Positions 29,880 through 42,269 of a stretch of DNA of 64,000 nt are shown one piece after another. Each line of letters begins with the position of its first letter. Position 1 is the stretch's first letter. The translations under genes were made by a program, and so were the position numbers. The notes under the pieces are model-generated. The model ran no database searches. It worked only from the letters and a program-made list of their open reading frames with translations, and was not told where the DNA came from. Source of the stretch: Rhodeus uyekii (Eukaryota > Chordata > Actinopteri > Cypriniformes > Acheilognathidae); NCBI GenBank assembly GCA_037043235.1, contig JAWRVZ010000137.1, positions 1,346,001 to 1,410,000 on the forward strand, given 5' to 3'.

Positions 29880-30260
29880 TCATATCATGTATGATATCAT
29901 AAATTCTCTCATATATAATTTAATATCAAATCTCATTTCTCATATATCATTGTCATGCATCTCAGATAATAAATGATTTATCATATATACATATGATACA
30001 TTATACCAATAACATCATATCAAGTTTCTCATGTATCATATCTCCTACATCATAAATCATTTCTTAAATATCATACATCGTGTATATATAAATATATATA
30101 TATATATGTAAATATACATCTCATACATCATATATTTTTAGAATTTCTCATGCATCATATATCATGTCTCACATATCATGCAGTTTTCCTATATCATATG
30201 TCACTTCTCAAATATCAAACATCATACCTCATTTTTCATTCCATATATCATGGGTTTTGA
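29880..30260. repeat. degenerate TCATATATCAT repeat
   Basis: Repeated TCATATATCAT/TTTCTCAT words without a fixed period; includes a short TA run at about 30085-30107. Confidence 0.6.
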
Positions 30261-30387
30261 TTCAGGTTAGTTTCTCAGACATCTAGGTTTTTCTTAATTA
30301 TTGTTCAAAGACTTACTGTGTGCTTGACGTGTACTTGCTCAACACAGGTTCAGTTCACAGGCAATGCATGAACTGACTCTAATGTAT

Positions 30388-30438
30388 AGCTTGAATGCAA
30401 TTGGAGAAAAGCAACTGACAAATGCATGAATGTAAAAT
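30388..30438 (+). mobile_element. SINE/LINE tail fragment
   Basis: Only the tail remains: GCTTGAATGCAATTGGAGAA followed by a degraded TCTGATAAATGCATGAATG-like end. Confidence 0.45.
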
Positions 30439-30957
30439 AGTCATACATGAGACCCAATCAACAAAGACAGCCTGAAAATCCATCTGACCAAAAGTCATCA
30501 GTGCATCACCTGCATCTCAGGTGACTTTGATCGCTGCAAACCAGACATGAGTCTTTCTCTGCGGCTTATTGCATTTCACAAAACCAGGATGACCTGTTGC
30601 TTGGATCTTACTGATTTGATCTATATAATGGCACACGTGGCGTGGATTATGGGCCGCTGGTTCAAAGAAGCACTGCTGCGTAATTCAATTTATGATCAAA
30701 ATAATCCCCACTTGAAAGTCTCTGGTGAAAAGCAACCTGTGAGCTCTCAAAACGTGCCGAGAATGAAGCAGGACAGGAAGAAAAACCCGAGAAACTGTGA
30801 TTCAAGAGGTTATTAGATCAGGTCATTCTGAGAATGGAGCAGTGATTTTTGAGAAGAAAACAAAAGTAGGCCAACAAATCCAGTCATAAAATATCAGTGA
30901 TGACATGTAATGCTTATATTCACATGTATGTTGCCTGAAGGCAAAACACAAAATGAA

Positions 30958-31022
30958 GAGATGTCATATCAATCACAGGTTCAGTATGGAGTTCCTCATG
31001 GTTCAGTATTAGGACCGTTGAA
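30958..31022 (+). pseudogene. LINE reverse-transcriptase fragment
   Basis: Translates to QVQYGVPHGSVLGPL, a decayed form of the QVQYGVPQGSILGPLLF motif in the minus-strand copy at 33604-33885. Only about 20 codons remain. Confidence 0.6.
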
Positions 31023-31296
31023 TATATAGAATATGTATTCAAATGCTATTGCTATTATACCTATATGTCTTTAAGCTATTTTATATTGATCAATTCTCAT
31101 AAAAATATCCATATGTTTAAAAACATCACAATTCAAGACTCACAAAACCAACGATTTAACAAGGCTCTATCCAAAGCTTATATTGTGTTCAAGATATACA
31201 TGCGATCAGTTCATGCAATCAAACCATCACATTATGCGTCAATTCATTTCTCATATATCAGTCATTATATCATTCATTTTACAGCTTTCCAGTGTC

Positions 31297-31441
31297 TCAA
31301 ACAGTAGAGAGCGGCGCTTGCAACATCAAGGTCATGGGTTCGATTCCCAGTGAAACTAAGAACTTATTAGAATGTCAATGTGTTTCTTGAATGCAATGCA
31401 AGTCAGTTTGGACAAAAGCATCTGATAAGTGCATGAATGTG
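31297..31441 (+). mobile_element. tRNA-derived SINE
   Basis: Plus-strand copy. Head CAGTAGAGAGCGGCGCTTGC, B-box-like GGGTTCGATTCCCAG, body to the tail GACAAAAGCATCTGATAAGT. Confidence 0.75.
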
Positions 31442-32180
31442 ATTGTATACTATAAAAATATACTACACAGATGAAAATAAAAAGGTCTGAATCATGCATG
31501 TTATTCTTGTTATTCATAAGATCATCAAGAGCCATTTTTGCCACTGCTATCTGGACACTTTTTAATTACACTTTTGCATTGTAATATAAATCACTGTGAG
31601 AATGAAACGAGTCCAAGCTGTGCTGGAGACGCAAGTGAGAAAATACCAGCAGGATCCGCACATGCTTCCATCCGTCCGTACGGTCCGAACCTGTTCTGAA
31701 CGTCGCTAAAGGACAAATCAATGACCGGTGAGTCACAGCACAGCCGTTTACAGAGGAGAGAGATTTAGTTGTGTTTATCAGAATATATCTACTGAAATTA
31801 TGCAACAAAACACAAAGGTTTTCAGAAAAGATTCTGCTAATCAGTCAATCAATCAATAAATCACTGCTGCCTCATACAGCCATGATAGAGTTAAAGTGAG
31901 TCGATTATCCTGCACTGATTTACTGATGTATTGTTTGAATATGTCGTTCACTGGAAGGGTTGAGCGAGTTTGATTAAACTCAAGATTTTTGCTCCATTAT
32001 CACATCCGGCTCCAGTTGTGACTCTGTAGGGGAGAGGAAATTTCCAAGAAAAAGAAGAAAGAAAAGAAAGACCTTAAAAATAAATAAATAAAATACAAAA
32101 TAAATAAGTGTCTGAATGTAATGGTGAATTAATAAAATGTCTACATCTCCTAAAGTAAAAAATGCATATAAAAAAGAAAG

Positions 32181-32264
<84 letters not shown>

Positions 32265-33059
32265 TACATATATACATACACACATACACACACAAAAATA
32301 CTTATTGTGTTCTGAAACCTTTAAACATCCAATGGGATCTCAAAATAAATAATTTGTGAATGAACAAAATGTGTAAATACATTTCTAAAATAAATTATAT
32401 ATTTATGAATAGATAAACAGACAAAAAAACATAATGCATGAATAAATACATCATTTCTATATAAATAAAAGTTATAAATATATATTAGAGTGTATTTAAA
32501 ACAAATAATACAAATATATTATGGTCTGAAACTTAAAAAAAGAGGACAAATGGGATCTCCAAATAAAAAAGAAAATAAATAAATCTCTTAATACATTTCT
32601 GAATGAAAAACAAATACTCATCTTGTTCATAAATAAACAAAAAAACATGTATTCTAAACAAAGACATTTCTAAATTAATTTACTAACACCAGAATGGCAA
32701 ATATGGTTTCAGATTTGGCCTAAATATATGTAAAACATCTATCGGTTGCATAAGTCCCAATTTTCTTACTATTTATTACAATCAGTGCATCCAAAAATAC
32801 ATGTCGCTCTCAGAAGGTTATTTTAGTGCAATAATTACTCCTGTTTTTAAAGCCAGGGATACAAAATAAGCTGCACGTCAAAGATACTTTGCAGTATTTG
32901 AAAGCCGGACCGAAGGTTTGATTATAGGACTGAAGTGAAGTGCTTACAGCTCTCACAGCCTATTTCAGCCTTTAACAAAAAAAGACCTTTGAATCTTTGC
33001 AGACCGCCGCTCAGCTTCAAGTGAATTATTGTGTCAGATTGAAGCGAAGGGAGATGATC
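31442..33059. other. AT-rich intergenic DNA
   Basis: Apart from the TA/CA microsatellite at 32184 it is low-complexity A/T-rich sequence (AATAAATAAAT words at 32080-32660). Confidence 0.5.
32184..32297. repeat. (TA)n then (CA)n microsatellite
   Basis: About 35 TA units to 32254, then CACACATACATA-type sequence. Confidence 0.9.
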
Positions 33060-34378
33060 TATGACTGGCCGCGCTGAACTTAAGGACAGTCTGTTACCGT
33101 TTCAGGTTCTGTGCTAAATCGCAATAGACGTGAAGGACTATAATGTGTTAAGAGATCGCTCAAGTACTGGGGAGCTAAACCATTTAATGCTTTGTAAGTA
33201 ATTAGCAAGATTTTAAAATGTATTTGATGTTTAATTGGGAGCCAATGCAGGTTTGACAGAACCGGGATAATATGCTCATACTTCCTGGTTCTAGTAAGAA
33301 CTCGAGCTGCTGTGTTTTGGTCGAGCTGGAGTTTGTTTATTAAGCGTGCAGGGCAACCACCTAGTAAAGCATTACAATAATCTAGCCTTGAACTCATGAA
33401 TGCATTAACTGACTTTTCCCACATTTGTCATATGCCGTAATTTAGCTATATTTAGAAAAATGTTGTTTTACAGATGCTAGAATTGTGGCTTTCGAATGTA
33501 AGATTGGCATCAAAGACAAAACGCAGGTTTCTAACTGACGATGAACACTTGACAGAGCAGCCATCGAGTGTTAGACAGGAGTCTAGGTTATTACTTGTGG
33601 AAGTTATGGTCCAATAATTAGAATCACCATTTTCTCCGAATTATGTATTAGGAAATTGCTAGTCAAATTGTTTTTTTTATCAACTATGCATTCTGTTAAT
33701 GTTGTGAATTTGTTACATTTTGTCAGGATGAGAAGATAGAGCTGAGTATCATCAGCGTAACAGTGAAAGCTAATGCCATGCTTCCTAATTATTTCACCCA
33801 AAGGAAGTATGTACAAGGTGAAAAGCAACGGTCCTAGTATGGAGCCCTGAGGAACTCCATACTGAACTTGTGATAAATATGACATCTCTTCATTTACTGG
33901 TACAAACTGGTAATGGTCAGATAAGTATGATTTGGACCATTCCAGTGCAATTCCACAAATGCTACGCCATTTTCTAGTCTATTCAAAAGAATGTTGTGAT
34001 TGATAGTATCAAAGGCAGCACTAAGATCCAGTAACACTAATAGAGAGACTCTTCTTCAGATAATATAGAAAATCATTTGTAACTAATGAGAGCAGTCTCA
34101 GTACTGTGATACGGACTAAATCCTGACTGGAAATCCTCGTAGATATGGTTTCTTCCTAAAAAAGTACCATAGTTGTGAGTATACAGGTAGATTTGAGATC
34201 GGCCTGTAATAACGAATTATTTAGGATCAAGCTGCTTTTTAAAAAATAAAATATTTATTAACAGCCGGCTTAAAAGTTTTTGGTATGTATCCCAATGACA
34301 ATGATTAATTAATAATATTAAGAAGAGGATATATAACTTCTGAAAGCATCCCTTTTAGTGGCTTAGCTGATATCTGGT
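33060..34378 (-). pseudogene. L2-like non-LTR retrotransposon, reverse transcriptase remnant
   Basis: Minus-strand frames give, in coding order, FQSGFSPYHSTETAL (about 34140), LLDLSAAFDTINHN (about 34020), GVPQGSILGPLLF and CYADDTQLY (33604-33885), and the C-terminal thumb RLDYCNALLGG ... YEHIIPVLSNLHWLPI (33080-33424). These are reverse-transcriptase motifs A, B and C of the Jockey/L2 group. Several stops and frameshifts break it. Confidence 0.82.
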
Positions 34379-34966
34379 CTAGGCAAGGCAAGGCAAGTTT
34401 ATTTGTATAGCACATTTCATACACAATGGTAATTCAAAGTGCTTTACATAAAGAAGAATGATAAAAGTAAAACATTAAAAATGATTAAAAGAATAAAAAG
34501 ATAATACGTATAAAATAAAATGCAAACAGTTCGGACATAGCACAGTGCTCAATCTGCAAATGCATAGGTAAAAAGATGTGTTTTGAGTCTTGATTTGAAT
34601 GTGGCTACTGTTGGAGCACACCTGATCTCTTCTGGAAGCTGGTTCCAGCTGCGGCTGGCGTAACAGCTAAAAGCAGACTCTCCTTGCTTTGAGTGAAACC
34701 TGGGTATTACTAAGTGACTTGATCCTGATGATCTTAGTGATCTGTTAGGTTTATATTCTATGAGCATATCTGCAATGTATTGAGGTCCTAGGCCATTGAG
34801 TGATTTATAAACAAGTAACAGTACTTTAAAATTAATTCTAAATTTAACTGGAAGCCAGTGCAAGGACCTGAGGACTGGTGTGATGTGTTCATATTTTCTG
34901 GTTCTGCTCAGAATCCTGGCAGCAGCGTTCTGTACGTTCTGTACGTTCTGTCTAACATGCATGTTG
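34379..34966 (-). mobile_element. second L2-like LINE 3' end, inserted in the first
   Basis: Minus-strand frame 34549-34962 encodes the same C-terminal region type (RTRKYEHITPVLRSLHWLPV ... WNQLPEEIR). It is followed by a 3' UTR ending at 34379 in the CTTGCCTTGCCTTGCC-type terminus (complement of GGCAAGGCAAGGCAAG). It interrupts the LINE reading frame of 33060-34378 / 34967-35530. Confidence 0.72.
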
Positions 34967-35530
34967 ATGATTTTGATGATGTAAAAAAAATTGATAATTC
35001 TTCCTCTCCTTTAGCAACAAATGAATAGAATTGATAGCACAACGACTGTAGTAGACGGTTGCATGGTTAAAATTTTCTCTCAAATAGTATCAATCTGGCA
35101 AGTAAAGTCATTCATAAAGTCATTACCCATGTACTGTTGGGAAACATCTGAAGTTGAAGCTTAATTTCTTATTAATTTAGCCACTGTATCAAATAAACAC
35201 ATAGGATTGCGTTTGCTCTCTTCTAAGAGTCAAAATGCAAGCAGATCTATATGATTTTAAGGCATTTCTGTATGCAAAAACACTTTCCTTCCACAAAATG
35301 TGAAAAACCTCTAGCTTGGTTTTCTTCCAGCTGCCATTCCTGACCCTTTTCCTTCTTAATCATTAATCCTTAACTTATTCCTTAACCATTAATCTTCTTG
35401 AAGTGCAAAGGAGCAACTGTGTCTAAAGAGCTGGAATTGAGAGTCAATAGTTGCTGCTGAAACATCGAGTTCTTCTAGGCTATTTTAAGATTATTTATAA
35501 AGCCATATTTAGTGGTAGAAGTAATAGTTC
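34967..35530 (-). pseudogene. L2-like LINE ORF2 region between endonuclease and RT
   Basis: Complement of about 35190-35330 reads KKTKLEVFHILWKESVFAYR and onwards, the usual pre-RT segment of this LINE type. Degraded downstream; probably the upstream half of the element at 33060-34378. Confidence 0.6.
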
Positions 35531-35532
35531 TA

Positions 35533-35533
<1 letters not shown>

Positions 35534-35587
<54 letters not shown>

Positions 35588-35588
35588 G
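35534..35588 (+). repeat. (GAAA)n microsatellite
   Basis: About 13 AAAG units, adjacent to the LINE remnant at 35000-35530. Confidence 0.9.
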
Positions 35589-38199
35589 CAAATGTGGATT
35601 AAGATATGACCTAAAAACTGTATATTCGTAACTCAGCATTGAACAGTTTTTCTAAAATGTCTAAAATTTCCGAATAAAACAAAATATCTAACTGTACAAA
35701 TAAATAAATAATCACCTGAAGGGCACACATGATTTTAGATTTTTTCCTAAATCTAGAGAATGCCCATATTTAATCGACTCAGTAAAAAATTAAAAAGTTA
35801 TTTAGTTTGTTCAATAATTCCTGGTGAGGGGAAACCATGTATCTCAGGATTTAAAAATAAATGTCTTATTATGCAAACATCTTTAGAGGGTGGGGCTCAG
35901 CGGTGGGTGGATGGGGTGTCGCTGGTTTGGCATAATTGGGCAGATGGATGCAGAAATGAGAAATGCCCACATAAATACCCCATGTCTCATTCCCCATGTG
36001 GATCGGATCTCAAGCTCGCCTCTGTGAATAGCCAATTAGAAATTAACGTTGATTCTGCGTTAATGCCTGATCGCCAGTCAGGATTGGAGGTTTCTGCTCA
36101 GAGAGACCGAAGACTAATTCTGAGAGGAGACGTTTATAGAAACGCAAATGTGAACCGAACACAAGTGCAAAAACATGGTAGAGCTTTATGTGTCAGTCCT
36201 TCATAATACACATTATATCTTCGCATAAATAATTGTAACCAAAGTTTAAAAAAGCTGCATGCAACACTAATTTGCACACTAAAGGATCAGCATTAGTGCA
36301 TCTAAAAACAAATTTAAAACTACATATGTTGAAAAAAACATGCATTCAAACACATTGAAAGTGATTTTAAAAAAAAGCATGTAAAAGGAAAATGCAAATA
36401 AAGTATTTGCTTCCAATTGTAGAAAAATGGCACCAAATACAAAGCTGAGAGAATTACAGCAGTTTTTAAATGCATGCTTGAATCTACAAAGGAACTAATA
36501 ATCAAATGTGTCTGTAGATGTAATGGATTTAGAGCAAATGCGTGCAGTTGGTAAATAGTGTGTCAAAATTCTGCCCAACAAAACCAAGAGCAAAGATCAT
36601 GCATTGAGTATATAACTGGAGCTATCAGTGTATTTTAGCATTGCGCCTCAAGGAATCATGGGAAATGTGTCACACAATGCTGTTCTTCAGCAACAGCACA
36701 CACAATGTGAACAGACTGAAGTGTAGAGTTAACATTCCCTCACAGCTTATTGCTTCCACCGTGATTCATAAACCGACGCACTCAACTCTGAACTCAAAGA
36801 AAGTTCCTCACTGATAATTATGAGTTGTGACTGAAGGCAACACAATCGCTGTAAAACACAGTCCTGTGAGGCGAGCGGCTGCGGCATTCAGAGGGAGTCA
36901 ATTTCCTCATGTCACATCTGTCATTTAGTCTTTCTGAACAGACAGGGATACAGAGAAGCTTTGTGCGCTTTCAGAACAATGGAAAACACTGACTTACTGA
37001 GAAAGATTCAGCCATTCACATCCCGTAATGGATTGGTTATAATTCAGACAGATTTATGTATTATCAGGCAGATCTTTGATGTGGTTTCTTTCTGAACAGG
37101 TTTGAGTGTGCGTGTGTGTGTGTGTGCAGCTGACAGACTCGATCACTTTCACACTCTCCTCATCCTTTGATTTGATTCAAGGACGCACAACAGCTTGGCT
37201 TCAGCGGACGCTTCACACTTTGTCATTTCGGATGAGAACTGGCAGCTGGGTCGTTGCCAGTCACCCGTGTGTCCAGCCCAGGCACATTTATTAAATATAA
37301 TCGCTTCAGTTCAGTAGTTTCCGCCTGGAAGCAAAGACCTGTCTATTGGTTGGATGCGATAAACACTTTCGAGGAAGAACTAATGACTGGATTTTTCCAG
37401 CTTTATGGTGTCTCCGAAAGACTTGAAATCGAACGCTGATCTTACAACTCACACGCAATTTTTACGGTTGGAGGGCAGAAACTATTGCAGTGAAGACACA
37501 AACATCATGGTTGTGATCCATGAAAAATAAAAGGGACTTAAATTTGTGCTTTCACAGCATTTGCTAAAGAGCTCACAGGCCACAAAATGGAGCTGAAAAA
37601 AAAAGACAAACAACTCATAAAATAATCTTAAAACAACCAAAATAAAATAAATACAAAAAACCCCCAAAACAAATGCATAATGCATAAAAAAGTACATATT
37701 TCAAAAATAAAAATAATGATGGGGAAATGCAGCAATGAAACACCAGCTACTCGATCCACCAGCATTCATGAGCATTTCCACTCCTCAAACAAACCAAGCG
37801 TCCTTTAAAAGCTCGTCACACTGATGCAGCTGAGAGTGATTGAAGAATAATAACGAGAGCTTCGCTGTCATTGGTCAGTGAGTGGCCCTCTAATTAACCA
37901 CAGGCCACGCCCCCACAGGCCACGCCCACTGGCCTCCATGCTTCAGAAAACAGTTCAAAATAGCCCAATAACATGCTTTTTATGGCATATGAATACACAA
38001 AAGTAAATTCAAATGCAAAGACTATTTTTATGTTCTTTAGATCACACACAACTGGACAATCTAAACATATTGCAAAACCATATTTATCGTTGCATCATAC
38101 AAATTTATTTTACTATACACAGTTGATCTGAACAGAAAGAAGAAAAAAACACAATAAAATATGCTTAAATATGACTAATCTATTCAAATGAATCATCTT
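35589..38199. other. intergenic DNA, no gene recognised
   Basis: One 148-codon frame at 35760-36206 has no recognisable domain and normal A/T-rich composition; I do not call it. A CCACAGGCCACGCCC duplication lies at 37898-37926. Confidence 0.45.
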
Positions 38200-38470
38200 T
38201 AGAACTTTAGCTAACGTTCTGGCAGTGTTGTTACAGTAACATTAATGTAACATTTGTTCAAATTATTGTCTCAAAATGTTCAACGAAAGCATTATTTATA
38301 CATCATTTATGGAACGTTTTAGTTGGACGTTTGCCTAACATTTCTTATGTTTCTATTTTCAAAAGTAACATTCCAATGATGTTTGAAGATCCCATAATGT
38401 GTGTTTCCTTAACATACAGTAAATATAAACAAAAAAAACTAATGTTCAGAGAACATACTGAAATGACTTA
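38200..38470. repeat. interspersed repeat, GAACGTTCTGGCAA family, copy B
   Basis: TTAGAACTTTAGCTAACGTT and the following CATCATTTATGGAACGTTTT match 3850-4020. A SINE lies directly downstream. Confidence 0.45.
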
Positions 38471-38482
38471 ATTGTTTGTTTA

Positions 38483-38619
38483 TGCATTTATCAGCTGCTT
38501 TTATCATTGCATTCAAGAAACACATTGACATTCTAATCAGTTCTTGCTTTCCCTGGGAATCGAACCATGACCTTGATGTTGCAAGCGCTGCTCTCTACTG
38601 ATTGAGCGATAGGAAAGCA
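38483..38619 (-). mobile_element. tRNA-derived SINE
   Basis: Same family and the same short tail deletion as the copy at 24478, suggesting a common subfamily (TCAGCTGCTTTTATCATTGC). Confidence 0.72.
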
Positions 38620-39229
38620 CAGTAGACAGGAAATTATGCTTTAAATGGGAGTGTGAGTGAACCGTCTACAGAACATGTCTTTGTTAGCTGGGTGCAACAC
38701 ATAAAGGCGGTCTAAAAGTAGCCATTCAACTACACTAACAATCTGAGCTGGAGTCCGTCGGGGATGTGATGGTTATCCCAGCAGGAGGACAATCACACAG
38801 AATGAGAGGGAGACGCTGCCAACTTTAAAAGAAGTGCCAGTGTCAGAGACAGAAGAGAGGAAAGACTGTCTTTTCCCCTCTGAACCCATCAATTAACAAC
38901 TCCCACCACCGGGACGATTGGCATTGTGTGTCATCGCTAATATCGGCTTTCCTTCAGACTCGCAGACATGTGAGATTTTTGTCCGGTGAAACTTCTCAGC
39001 TGTTGTTGTGTAATCGTCCACAGCAGGCTGGAGAGTTCCCGGTCACAGCTGTGGTGTGTCTCAGCGGACAAAGACCTTATTAAAAAGACATGGCGTCATG
39101 CAAACAAACACTCGAGTGAGGAAAGATTTCCAACATTTCCAAAACAGTTAATCAAGATTACGCCTCAAAAACATGCCAAATCTCCCACAATCTAATTGCA
39201 ATGTTCTCAGAGACGTATATTTTAAGTGT

Positions 39230-39514
39230 TTATTTGTATTAGTTTAGCTTATTGATTTATAAAGCACATTTAAAATAACATATGTTGAACCCAAAGCGCT
39301 GTATACAAATTAAAAGAGTAGACAAAACCCTAATGTGGAAAGGAAGACAAGCAAGCAGTCCTTGAGGAGCAAGCCTATGCAAAGCTTTAAAAACATAAGA
39401 TAAATGTTAAAATCATCAAGGAACTTCAACCAGTGAAGAGAGGCGAGCACAGGTGTTTTTAGTGCCGGTCAGTCGCATTATGGCTGCCTCATTTTGTACC
39501 AATTGCAAACGATC
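39230..39514. repeat. LINE-like repeat fragment
   Basis: TTATAAAGCACATTTAAAAT, CAACCAGTGAAGAGAGGCGA and CATTTTGTACCAATTGCA are words of an abundant fish retroelement-derived repeat. It is cut at 39514 by the Tigger-like MITE. Confidence 0.5.
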
Positions 39515-39516
39515 TA

Positions 39517-40141
39517 CAGTAATTCCTCGCCACTTCACGGTTCAAGTTTCGCGGCCTCAGTGCATCGTGGATTTTTCAAAAGTATTAATTGAGAAATAAA
39601 AATTTAAAAATACCTCCATATCGGCAGCCGTATTGTGGAAAGCAGCGTTATTTAATCGTGATGCGAGAGAAACGGTTTCCCAGGATGCCAGACAAAAAGA
39701 GAAACTATCTTTGTACACGCCCACAGCACTGTGATTGGTTCCCGGCGCGAGATCGACCAATGAGAGCGCGAGTGGAGTGGGAGCCTCTTCACCTCTCTCT
39801 GAAGCAAATGTTGACGATCCAGCGCCGATATCTGACGATGAGGCAAACTGGCCTCATTATACCAGTGCAGTAACACCATCATCATCATCATCATCATCAT
39901 AATCACCATAATACATATCGAATGAGAGAGAGAGTAAATGTATAATATTAAGGTTAAATAGATTTCATTAAAATATATTTAAAGTATAAATATACATATT
40001 TTAAACATTCTGGTACCTACACACACATATACGGAAATTCCTAGGAGGGGGGGGGGGCAATCCTACTTCCTGGATTCCTGGATTTCACCTACCGCGGGGG
40101 GGTTCCGGTCCACATTAACCGTGATGAACGACGCATCACTG
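39517..40141. mobile_element. Tigger-like MITE
   Basis: CAGTAATTCCTCGCCACTTC and complement of the right end CAGTGATGCGTCGTTCATCA are inverted repeats, flanked by TA (39515-39516, 40142-40143). No transposase. Interior has an ATC microsatellite and a G11 run at about 40048. Confidence 0.65.
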
Positions 40142-40849
40142 TACAGCAGTTTTTGGCAAACCCAGGTAGAGCGAACAGCAGGGAGCTTCCGACACGGATT
40201 CATGGGATAAACCAGGGTTCTCACACATGACCAAGGTGTGTAGGCACCACCTTGTGAGCTTGATTGTGCAAAATGGGTTGCCCCTCAGGAAAAACCCTCA
40301 TGCACAGACGACCACATGGAAAACATTGACCGCTGCCATGCGGCCCGGCGTGATCAGTGAGTGACTGGTCTGGCTTTATGACAGGATTCCCAACGACGTC
40401 AGGATTCTGGGCGGCAACTGGGAGATTCGGCAGGGACCGATGCATCCTGACGCACACAACAGGGCAGGGTTGGCAGAACGGGCACAGAAGGGAAAAGGGT
40501 CTTTGTTTTTGAGTGTTTTTCAGTTTTTTCTCCTCAGAGACCTGAGAGCGGCAGAGGAGTAGATCTGGAACGTGACAGGGACGACTAAAAGAAGCCTTAT
40601 TTCTCTTTATTTTATAGAGTAAAACCCCCACCCTCATAAGGTCTCCTAAGAGGTTGTCTGGTAAGCAATTGAAACATGACTCAAGACTAAGTACCTCTAA
40701 GTGCCGGGACCAACCCCGACATAAAGTATAAAAGGAGACCATATTCTGGGTGAACGTGCTTGTCTAGGCTGGCCAGATGAAGTTTGCCTGGCAAACACTT
40801 GAGTCACTCATAATCTGGAGTTTGAAGTGCTTCATCAGCAACATTGATG

Positions 40850-41040
40850 CCACTAACATCAGATGATGCTCTTTCATCCGTGCCGAGATGTCCGCTGGCA
40901 GCTTGTGGTTCGCGCAGCTAGCGTGGGATCTTCTGGTTGAAATGATAGGTAGAGCTGCGTGCCATCGGCGTAGCGGTGATGGGAGAATCCGTGTGCCTCT
41001 ATGACGGTAGAGTTACAGGTGGAGTCGAACGTCTTTACCC
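40850..41040 (-). pseudogene. LINE reverse-transcriptase fragment
   Basis: Minus strand at about 40930-40985 reads SHHRYADGTQLYLSFQP, a YADDTQLY motif with one Asp changed to Gly. Flanks keep words of the same LINE region (ADISARMKEHHL-like). Confidence 0.55.
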
Positions 41041-41559
41041 TCGTCTGTCGTCACACGAGGAGGCTGAACGCTTCTGCGACAGCGTCAAATAAATATCCTG
41101 CTTCGGTGAGAACAGCAGATTGCCACGGCCTCAACCTCACGCCAATACTTCAGTGCAATACAGCACAAAAACGCACACAAAGCAACTAGGCTGATATAAA
41201 CTCAGATGCCAGGTCACTACACAATACAATAACAAACAGCTTACAAAAGATTTCTTGCTAACAACTACTGCGATGCAAAAATGAACAAAACCAAGTATGT
41301 AAACAAGACTTACGTGCTCATCGCTTCTCCTGTTCTCAGCTAGCTGTTCTTTTTAAACTATACCAGCTTTTTAAACACACACACTGCCAGCAACAAACAC
41401 ACTCAACCGTTTCACAGCGCTTGCTGAAGACACTAAAGCTCCCGCTGTAGCTTCCTGGTTGATGACATCATCATTCCGCGACGGACATTCACACTTCGAT
41501 ACTTTGTTTCAGGATAAGCGTTCCCATTGCGTTCCCTTGAAAGGGAAACGATTATTTTA

Positions 41560-42150
41560 GTTTTGTCATTGTTTAACTGACCATCCAGCATTTTTATATC
41601 TTGCAGACAGTCAAAACAAGATTTGTTGACTCGTCAAGATTTAATTTTTTCCAGTGTAGGATGATAAAGCTGAGTGTCATCGGCATAGAAGTGATGTGAT
41701 AATTCGACCAAGAGGAAGCATATATAAATAAAGAAGAGAGAAGAGAACCTCAAGATGGAAATTTGAGCACAGGATGAGAAACACTTCCCTACATTAACAG
41801 AAAGATTTCTCTGCTTTATGTAAAACTATTCCAGCACAGGCCCCTGAAACCAGCATCGCGATCCAGTCTCGGTGAATGGAAATCATAATCTGCGTGTCAA
41901 ACGCTGCACTTAAATCAAGAAAGATTTTCCGCAGTCATTGGTAACCTTCAACAAAGCAGATTCAATTCTGTGCAAATCCATGACACCTGACTGAATGCAC
42001 TCTACAACTAAATTATTCTACAACAATATGATTTTCTATTAGCAGTTTTATGTCGATTAACAAACATCTTGCCAGCGTTGGCCTCGACCGTGAGATCAGA
42101 TCCTTTCAATCTGCTGACTGTCATATCCAGGCCGTTTTGACGCGCTGTCC
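41560..42150 (-). pseudogene. degraded LINE reverse-transcriptase fragment
   Basis: Minus strand at about 41655-41700 reads HFYADDTQLYHPT. Downstream sequence fits antisense of the RT region with many lesions. Confidence 0.5.
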
Positions 42151-42269
42151 ATCGTTAGCTCAATAAATCTGACGACTGGATAACAGATGCATGTCTGTTT
42201 TGTCAGCTAATGGCCTTGCAGGATCTGAAACCTTGAGTTAACAGAGACGAGATGCTGCTTTCAAGAGCC

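Noticed and set aside
35760..36206. 148-codon plus-strand frame
   Set aside because: No recognisable domain, no splice or promoter context, A/T-rich start; length is plausible by chance.
40221..40742. 173-codon minus-strand frame
   Set aside because: No domain recognised. It sits among retroelement debris and is better explained as repeat sequence.
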